Shown: one piece after another, positions 57,901 to 64,000 of the stretch
Position numbering within the stretch: position 1 is the first letter of the stretch
Layout of the letters: every line of letters starts with the position of its first letter
From: Mangifera indica
Lineage: Eukaryota; Streptophyta; Magnoliopsida; Sapindales; Anacardiaceae
Reading direction: 5' to 3'
NCBI RefSeq assembly: GCF_011075055.1
Contig: NC_058155.1
Coordinates: 4,576,001-4,640,000 of the forward strand
Length of the DNA stretch: 64,000 nucleotides
Notes under the pieces: generated by a model
What the model saw: the letters and a program-made list of their open reading frames with translations, nothing else
The model's database searches: none
Told to the model about the DNA's origin: nothing
Program-made: the position numbers and the translations under genes

Positions 57901-60900
57901 GTGTTGGTTTAGGAAACATACTATTATTACATCCCAACATATCATCACAAAACATGCAAATTTCAGTTTTTTGCTTACCTTTGTGGTAGTGGTGCTTGGA
58001 TGTTGTCTCTATGCTTCAAGTTATGCTCCTTGCCTGATATGCCATATTGAAAATTTTCAGGGTCATGTGAGATGAAGTTCTTAAATTCAACTACACAGCT
58101 TGTGGAGCCTTTGGAAAGTCGAAAATTTGCAAGATTTTTCCTGCAGTATACTGAAGTGGAGGGGAAGCCTGATGGAGTTGCAGAGTGGGAGCCTAGATTT
58201 GCTGGGCATCAGAGTTTACAAGAGCGGGAAGAATCATTTTTGGCACATGACCAAAAAATAAATTGTGGCTTTGTTAAAGGTCCTGAAGGTTCTCCAAGTA
58301 CTGGATTTGACTTATCAGAAGATGACGCAAATTATAATAGTAAATGCCACATTGCTGTTGTCTCATGCATTTTTGGAAATTCAGATCGCTTGAGGGTACC
58401 TGCTGGTAAAACGGTATGGATAGATGTGCTTTTTCTTTCTATTTGCACGCTTTATTCTGAGCAGTTTTTTTTCTGTTAATAGAAAACGTATAAAAGGTAT
58501 CAAATTTTGTATAACTTTTGAATTATAGGGTTATGGCAATAACGTGGTAAAACTTCTATGCTTCTATGTGTATTGATTATTTTTTATTTTGTCTTGGGAC
58601 TTTTGTTTTGAAAATTTTTAATCATATCTTTCATTTATGTATATTTTTCAACTGTTTGGAATTTAATAAGCATGAAACATTAATTAGATTCTTTTGTAAC
58701 AAATTCTTATAATCATTCACTGACTATTTTTACTTTCTATAAATTCATCTTGTAATGTTATTATGAGCACACTGAAACTGCTTTGACCTTTTGTGTGGAC
58801 ATTTGATCTTGTTTATAGATTAATATGCATTGAAGTTATTTTATTTGAATCCCATCTAGCACCAATGCAGGTTTAGTGAGTACAGGTATCTGTATTTTAT
58901 ATGTTGTGTGTTGTATAACATCATGTCTGCTTTGTTTACGTAATGCATTTAATTTGTAAGATAACATTTACAGCTTTTCATATCTTTATTTTAACTGAGC
59001 TTCTATCTATTAGTGTATTGCTTCTTTTCTTTTAATTTTTTTTTTTTCCAAAGTTAGGGAACTGTGAATTGTTCCTCCATTTGCCTTATTTTGGAATGCT
59101 CATAAAGGACTTACAAGAAATGGCATGAAATAATTGTGAGGTCATTTGTGAAATGCCCATCTTGTTTTCAAATTGAGTATTGTGTGATGAAGGGTTTGAG
59201 ATGATAGTTATTAGTGAAATCCTGAATTCAAAGTTAAAGCTTGAAATATGCATCAGTGCAGCAAGAGGATTCACTGCCTCCACAAAAAAAATGAGGAGGT
59301 CTAGTTTGGCATTCAACATTTTGCCAAAGTTAACTTTTTCAGTTAAAGTTGGGTCCTATTGATTAATTGCATGTTATCCCAGTTTCTGAAATCTATTTGA
59401 ATTAGTAATAAATCATTTCTTAATGAGTCACATCAGTCTAAACTTATTGAGAAAATTTTCTTGGACAATGGAGAATTGTTTGCATGATGGTGCTGACAGT
59501 ATACTATGGATGAGGTTATCTGGGATTTGGAGGCAGTCTCTTTCATCATAAAGTGAAGTTCTCTCAAATGAAGAAATTGTGACTGGTGCAGGGATAGGAG
59601 AGCAGGTGTAGTGGAAGAACAAGAGCCAGTGAACTGAGAACTGAATTGACTATAAATAATATTTATAATATAGGGATTCTCTGATGTGGATGTCTAGAAA
59701 TTCACTTAAATCCATAATTGAAATGTCACATGTTTCGAATTTAAATGAAACTTCAGAAATCTCTGCTACCTTATTTGTTTACTTGATGATTAAGCTGTTT
59801 GTATGGAGTTTATTCTTCACCTGCTTATTTTCAAGATATCAATCATAGTACCTAGATTAAGAGGCTTCGCTGCTTTTTGCATTTGAATGGTCCTGAGAGA
59901 AGTGTATGTGGTCATTTTAAATGTTAATTAAAATTTATGATGTGTGTATAATGTGATTTAAAATGTAGATAGGTTCTTAATGAGTTTTTGCTTCTTTTCA
60001 GGTTACTCGTTTGTCAAGGAAAAACGTCTGCTTTGTTATGTTCATGGATACTCTGACTTTGCAAACACTTATTTCAGAAGGTCAGATACCAGATAGAACA
60101 GGCTTTATTGGTTTATGGAAGATAGTTGTTGTGCATAATCTTCCTTATACTGATATGCGTAGAGTGGGAAAAATACCAAAATTGTTGTCACATCGACTAT
60201 TTCCTTCTGCAAGGTGAGAATTTGAATAAGCTGGATATCAAATTGTTTATGTTATATTGCAGTTAATCAGTTAGAAATGGGCCTGTCCTGCATTATTTTT
60301 GGTAGCACATTCTTTTTCCTTCTGACAAAATTTATTTGTTTTCTCACTTCTTACAATGTGAATAGGTTTATGGGGTGGCATCACTATAGGTTTGTTTTTT
60401 ATTTTATTTTTATTTTTATAGTCAAGAAGCTGAGAACTTTTAATCAAGTGAAAAATGTGAAGATGTTGTGGACCTTTTGTACACAAAGAATCAAAAACTC
60501 AAGTTGATGGAAGCAAATTTATATACGTACTGCAGTGAATAGTTTTATCTCCAGCAAAATGTGTTAACTAAATAAATTAACTTGATACCCCTTGTGTCAG
60601 TTAAAATGGTGAATACTTTTACTATTAGAACTTAAAAACTATTGTTCGGCCGAGCTTAAGTTCATTGGTTGACTTGTTACTGAACACCTTCATAGGGGTA
60701 AGTTGTTCAAGTGGTATTGTCTTAAAATCAACCCTTTGCATGGTTAAGTTATTATATCTTGTGTTTGTTGTCGTGTTTGTGGTTCTATTTGTAACTGTGA
60801 TTGTGTTTGATGCCATTCATTTGATTTAAGAGGTGAATTGAATCCTAAATGCAATTTTTGGGTTAATCTATTAGCTTAAGCTTCTGGTCAAGTCTTTACT

Positions 60901-62311
60901 TGCATCCGAGAATTTTGTATCTTTCTTAAAATCATATACACCTTGTTATGTGGGGACTTTTGGAAAGAAATTAGTAGGTAGACAAGAGTAGACAACACGT
61001 CTTGCTAGCTGTTTTTAATTTAGGTAACAAAGTATTGGTTGGCAAACAGCTTGCCTGTGCCAAATATCTGTCTTTGAACTGTACTGCACCACAGTGGATG
61101 TTAACTGTCAAATGTATTCAGGTCTTCTCAGCAGTCATTAATCAAACAAAGAAAGTGTGGGTTGAACTTGAAGATGCCCGGATTTATGATTTTGTTACTG
61201 TTTAATGATAATCCCTGACAGCAGGAAGGGCTAAAAAGAAAAAAGGAGAAGTGGAAAAACAACATAAAACTTGGTTTTTATTTAATCTTTTCATTACTGC
61301 TAGTGTCATGTACTAACATGTCTTTAACCACAATCATTAAAACTTTTATTTTCTGTGTTATGTTACATTGGTTTATTTTCTTAATGCATTTACATCTTAT
61401 GATTATGACTTCTTTATGGGATTACATTCCAGCTAATTAGAAGTTATTTCATTTGAAAATTCGTCTGTTTTTCTAACATTCAGCATATGATTATTTTCTC
61501 AGATATTCAATTTGGCTGGATAGCAAATTACGTCTTCAGCTTGACCCTTTACTCATCTTGGAATATTTCTTGTGGCGAAAAGGTTATGAGTATGCCATTT
61601 CTAACCACTATGATCGGCACTGTGTATGGGAAGAAGTTGCACAAAATAAGAAGTTGAACAAGTATAACCATACAGTCATTGACGAACAATTTGCGTTCTA
61701 CCAGAATGATGGGTTGAAAAGATTCGATGCCTCAGACCCTAACAAGCCTCTCCCTAGCAGTATGATCTTGTTCAACCATATACATATATGTGAATTGATA
61801 CTCTTGCTTGCACAAGTTTATTTGTAGTGATCTTGAATCTCACATCCTCTCTTTCCAGGAATGTTCTTTCCCCTTTCTTTTTCTTTTATTATTATGTATG
61901 TTATTAATGTAGAGATTTACTTTGTGCTGTCCTGCAGATGTTCCTGAGGGATCTTTCATCGTAAGAGCACACACTCCAATGTCAAATTTGTTCTCCTGTC
62001 TTTGGTTCAATGAGGTTGACCGTTTTACTCCTCGGGATCAGCTAAGTTTTGCTTATACATATCAGAAATTAAGGAGGACAAATCCTAGCAAAATGTTTTA
62101 TCTTAATATGTTCAAGGTATAGTCTTAATGGCATATATTTTGTTCAAAATGAACCGCACAAAATATTTGGAATGGAGGATGGAAATTTGAATACTAGATT
62201 TACAGTGCCTAGGTTCTATGATTGCAGGACTGTGAGAGGAGAACCATAGCTAAGCTGTTTCGACATAGAGCAGAGGAGAAGCGGGGTTCTCATCAACATG
62301 CAGCCACATAA
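51962..62311 (+). CDS. DUF616 / MUCI70-like glycosyltransferase-type membrane protein
   Basis: There are seven exons: 51962-52232, 52721-53524, 58061-58413, 60002-60213, 61503-61759, 61938-62116 and 62228-62311. All introns have GT..AG ends and the frame is open throughout, giving 719 residues. The N-terminus is basic and Ser/His-rich, followed by one membrane segment (residues 57-75, [19 protein letters not shown]), the layout of a type II Golgi protein. Exon 2 is an acidic, Asp/Glu-rich stem. Exons 3-7 hold the DUF616 domain: [98 protein letters not shown] and a C-terminal DCERR. The Arabidopsis relative MUCI70 is needed for pectin in seed mucilage; the length and acidic stem suggest a different, longer family member. 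Activity is inferred from the family. Intron 2 (4.5 kb) carries a Copia insertion. The start is the first ATG after the GA-rich leader. Confidence 0.93.
54086..54264 (-). repeat. 3' LTR of the Copia element
   Basis: On the plus strand it runs TGTGAATAAC...CTCAACA and matches 57362-57541 with a modest number of substitutions. The LTR differences imply the insertion is not very recent. Confidence 0.93.
54541..57361 (-). pseudogene. Copia pol remnant (protease edge, integrase, RT, RNase H)
   Basis: The minus-strand order is SDHISGN and [18 protein letters not shown] (57330-57200), [14 protein letters not shown], integrase with [20 protein letters not shown] (about 56550-56490) and [18 protein letters not shown], a Ser/Thr/Pro-rich linker, RT with [28 protein letters not shown] and [14 protein letters not shown] (55220), then RNase H with [20 protein letters not shown] and [14 protein letters not shown]. 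Visible lesions include a stop at 55593-55595 where the family has ARLVAKGY, a frame break near 55230 just before the YVDD box, and a stop near 54802 before [13 protein letters not shown]. It cannot make full-length Pol. Confidence 0.92.
57362..57541 (-). repeat. 5' LTR of the Copia element
   Basis: The plus-strand copy TGTGAATAAC...TTCAACA is followed directly by the ATTAT target duplication (57542-57546). It is the promoter LTR for the minus-strand transcript and lies antisense to the host gene. Confidence 0.93.
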
Positions 62312-63480
62312 ATAGGTTGAGATGTTCAACTTTTCACCCAAAGCTGATATATATATTATGATCGGACGCACTTTTCCAGTGCCTTGTGAAGTTATTTACA
62401 ATTCCCTTGACTTGTTGTAAAAGTGGTGGTTTCCGACACAATACTTCATCTTCTGCAGCTTTGATTTGAAGAAAGTCTGCTGGATCTACAACATTTCCCA
62501 CAGTGAATACGACAGTTGAGTTCTCCATTTCTGGAGCCCTCTTAGGATGAATGCAGAAAAGAAAATTTATATATATCCATTTATCCAATTCATTTTACAG
62601 TTTCCGTCTAGCGGAAATCCGAGCACACTCGATAAATTTGACTATTTCCATACAAGTTAATATTCTTTGTTCCCTTCTTGATTTGTTGAGGTCTGTATGA
62701 TATCTGGGTAATTTGTTCAGTGATGCTGCAGATTCAAGATTTTACCTGGTGGGTGTCCGTGTTTGGCCTCATCATCTTGGTGCTTCTTGATGAACATTGA
62801 AATTCGTTGATTTAAGTGATGTTTACACCTGGCCCGGCTTATCTTATCCTCTTGTTATTCAGGGCCATGTATGGTCCCAAGAGGCTCTGTTGACTTGTCA
62901 AAGGTTTCAATGTGTCTTTAGACTTTTTTGACATCTTAGACCTTAATATATGAATTTATTTATCTCATATCACATGATGATAATTTTTTACATTCATTTA
63001 AAAGTTGGAAGGAGGAGTTACTTATTGAATCTAAGCGTCAACACTAGATCTAGATGGGAAAAACATTTGACTAAAAAACTTTAGTTTGTTTTATTTTAGT
63101 TACACTTTAGACCCAAGGACATACAACTTTTGAGTTCAATGACACAAAGACGACTTCTATAATTAAAAAAATGTCACTCAATTCAAGCCCATCTCACTAT
63201 TTTCTAAATTAGTTTGTCTTATGAAAATAGGCAAAATTTTTTAATTTTGAATATTTTATAGTTAATAGTAGAATACAGTATCAATTACATTATGATTTCT
63301 ATTATTTTTTTCCTTTTTAATTCTTAAGAATTTGATAAGCAATCTTATTCCTAAGTACACAATCTAATCTAAAGACAAACATTTGAGCATAAATGATGAT
63401 AGATATATATTAGATAAACATAAATTCAGTGACTTCAAATATAAATTTTTTAATATCTATCCCTTTTAAACCAAGCAAAA
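62312..63480. other. 3' UTR and downstream flank of the DUF616 gene
   Basis: It begins after TAA 62309-62311. The first few hundred bases are less AT-rich than the surroundings, as expected for a 3' UTR, and then become AT-rich intergenic DNA. An 84-residue antisense frame at 62334-62588 falls wholly in the presumed UTR and has no recognisable domain. No further gene is seen. Confidence 0.5.
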
Positions 63481-63484
63481 AATT

Positions 63485-63625
63485 AACAGTGCACTTTTAT
63501 GCACAAATATTAATATATTATCTATGACTGATTGTTATTTTATCTCTAATTTAAAACTACTTAATTACATGATAATATGTTATTTTTATACATAAAGTTA
63601 TACAAATTGTTTATACATATAATTC
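63485..63625. mobile_element. AT-rich palindromic MITE-like element (diverged)
   Basis: GATAATATGTTATTTTTATACATAAAGTTATACAAATTGTTTATACATATAATT resembles the right half of the family at 50480-50640. The left half (CACAAATATTAATATATTAT) is degraded. Confidence 0.45.
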
Positions 63626-64000
63626 TATTAAAAAACAAAAGAATGCTAAATCACAAACATTTTTGTAATAAAAAATTTAACGAAAATTTGAAATATATTA
63701 ATTTTATGATTTTAACACGTGGGCTACTCTAAGTCCACCAATTATACAAAACTAATTATACATTTATATCTTATAGAAAAAAAAAATTTAATGACAAGTT
63801 AGATGTCATTGTAAGCTATTCAAATCTTTTTAGTTGAAACATACCATTCCAAATCTCTTGAATGTTCAAGTGATAGACTTGAGTTTGAAGCAAAAATAGC
63901 TTATAATATAATATGTTTATTAACTTCTCTTAATTGCCTCCATTTTCTGACTTTCCAATTTATTTTTCTCCATTTATTCACTTGTCACATGGTTCCTTAA
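63626..64000. other. AT-rich intergenic end of the window
   Basis: No gene or repeat could be supported here. Confidence 0.4.

Larger units (their letters stand above)
53525..58060 (+). other. Intron 2 of the DUF616 gene, enlarged by Copia
   Basis: The donor is TTTTCTG/GTAATTTTTC at 53524/53525 and the acceptor AAATTTTCAG/GGTCATG at 58060/58061. Without the Copia element (54086-57541) and one copy of its 5 bp target duplication it would be about 1.07 kb. The part up to 57813 is also present, without Copia, in the pseudogene copy (23581-24410). Confidence 0.9.

Noticed and set aside
57818..58075. 85-residue frame just before DUF616 exon 3, considered as an extra exon
   Set aside because: DUF616 relatives join exon 2 (..KFSG) directly to SCEMKF, and the acceptor at 58060 gives exactly that. 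The upstream frame has no matching acceptor or homology.
62334..62588. 84-residue antisense frame downstream of the DUF616 stop
   Set aside because: It lies in the presumed 3' UTR, has no domain, and there is no independent sign of a gene.

Overview
The window looks like nuclear DNA of a core eudicot plant. The evidence is very low GC content, spliced genes with GT..AG introns, plant-type TIR immune-receptor domains, a DUF616/MUCI70-like gene, and heavily decayed Copia and Gypsy retrotransposons with MITEs. I cannot name the species. Only about 6 kb is convincingly genic; most of the rest is nested, mutated transposon sequence.

Layout. 1-13.9 kb: degenerate Copia (integrase, RT/RNase H, a long LTR) and elements ending in TGTAACACC, plus a Tourist-like MITE at 11.16 kb. 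13.9-20.0 kb: flank and body of TIR gene A (minus strand), with a rearranged 1.9 kb retroelement inserted downstream of it. 20.0-24.4 kb: a broken 5' half of a DUF616 gene (pseudogene). 24.4-27.3 kb: TIR gene C (plus strand), an inverted copy of gene A. 27.3-34.3 kb: transposon debris (Gypsy RT scrap, nested hAT-like elements, and a terminal-inverted-repeat element whose core is an array of GAAGA/TCTTC hairpins). 34.3-43.7 kb: nested repeats in direct and inverted arrangement, including a second copy of the 7.8-12.4 kb block. 44.0-46.6 kb: TIR gene B (minus). 47.2-50.0 kb: an insertion with a chromodomain Gypsy relic. 51.96-62.31 kb: the apparently intact seven-exon DUF616 gene, whose intron 2 holds a 3.46 kb Copia insertion. 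62.3-64 kb: 3' flank.

How it fits together. The ancestral module was a TIR gene (minus) next to a DUF616 gene (plus). It is present twice in the same orientation (A at 17.8-24.4 kb, B at 44.0-62.3 kb). Copy A was cut in DUF616 intron 2 and joined to an inverted third TIR copy (C). Copy A therefore provides the empty site proving the Copia insertion in copy B. The A/C pair forms a large inverted repeat around the pseudogene. TIR copy C lost its own promoter at the junction and now lies downstream of the duplicated DUF616 promoter. All three TIR genes encode TIR-only proteins without NB-ARC or LRR, with the likely catalytic glutamate retained.

Repeat boundaries were judged by eye and are approximate unless stated otherwise. 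I saw no tRNA, rRNA or CRISPR array.
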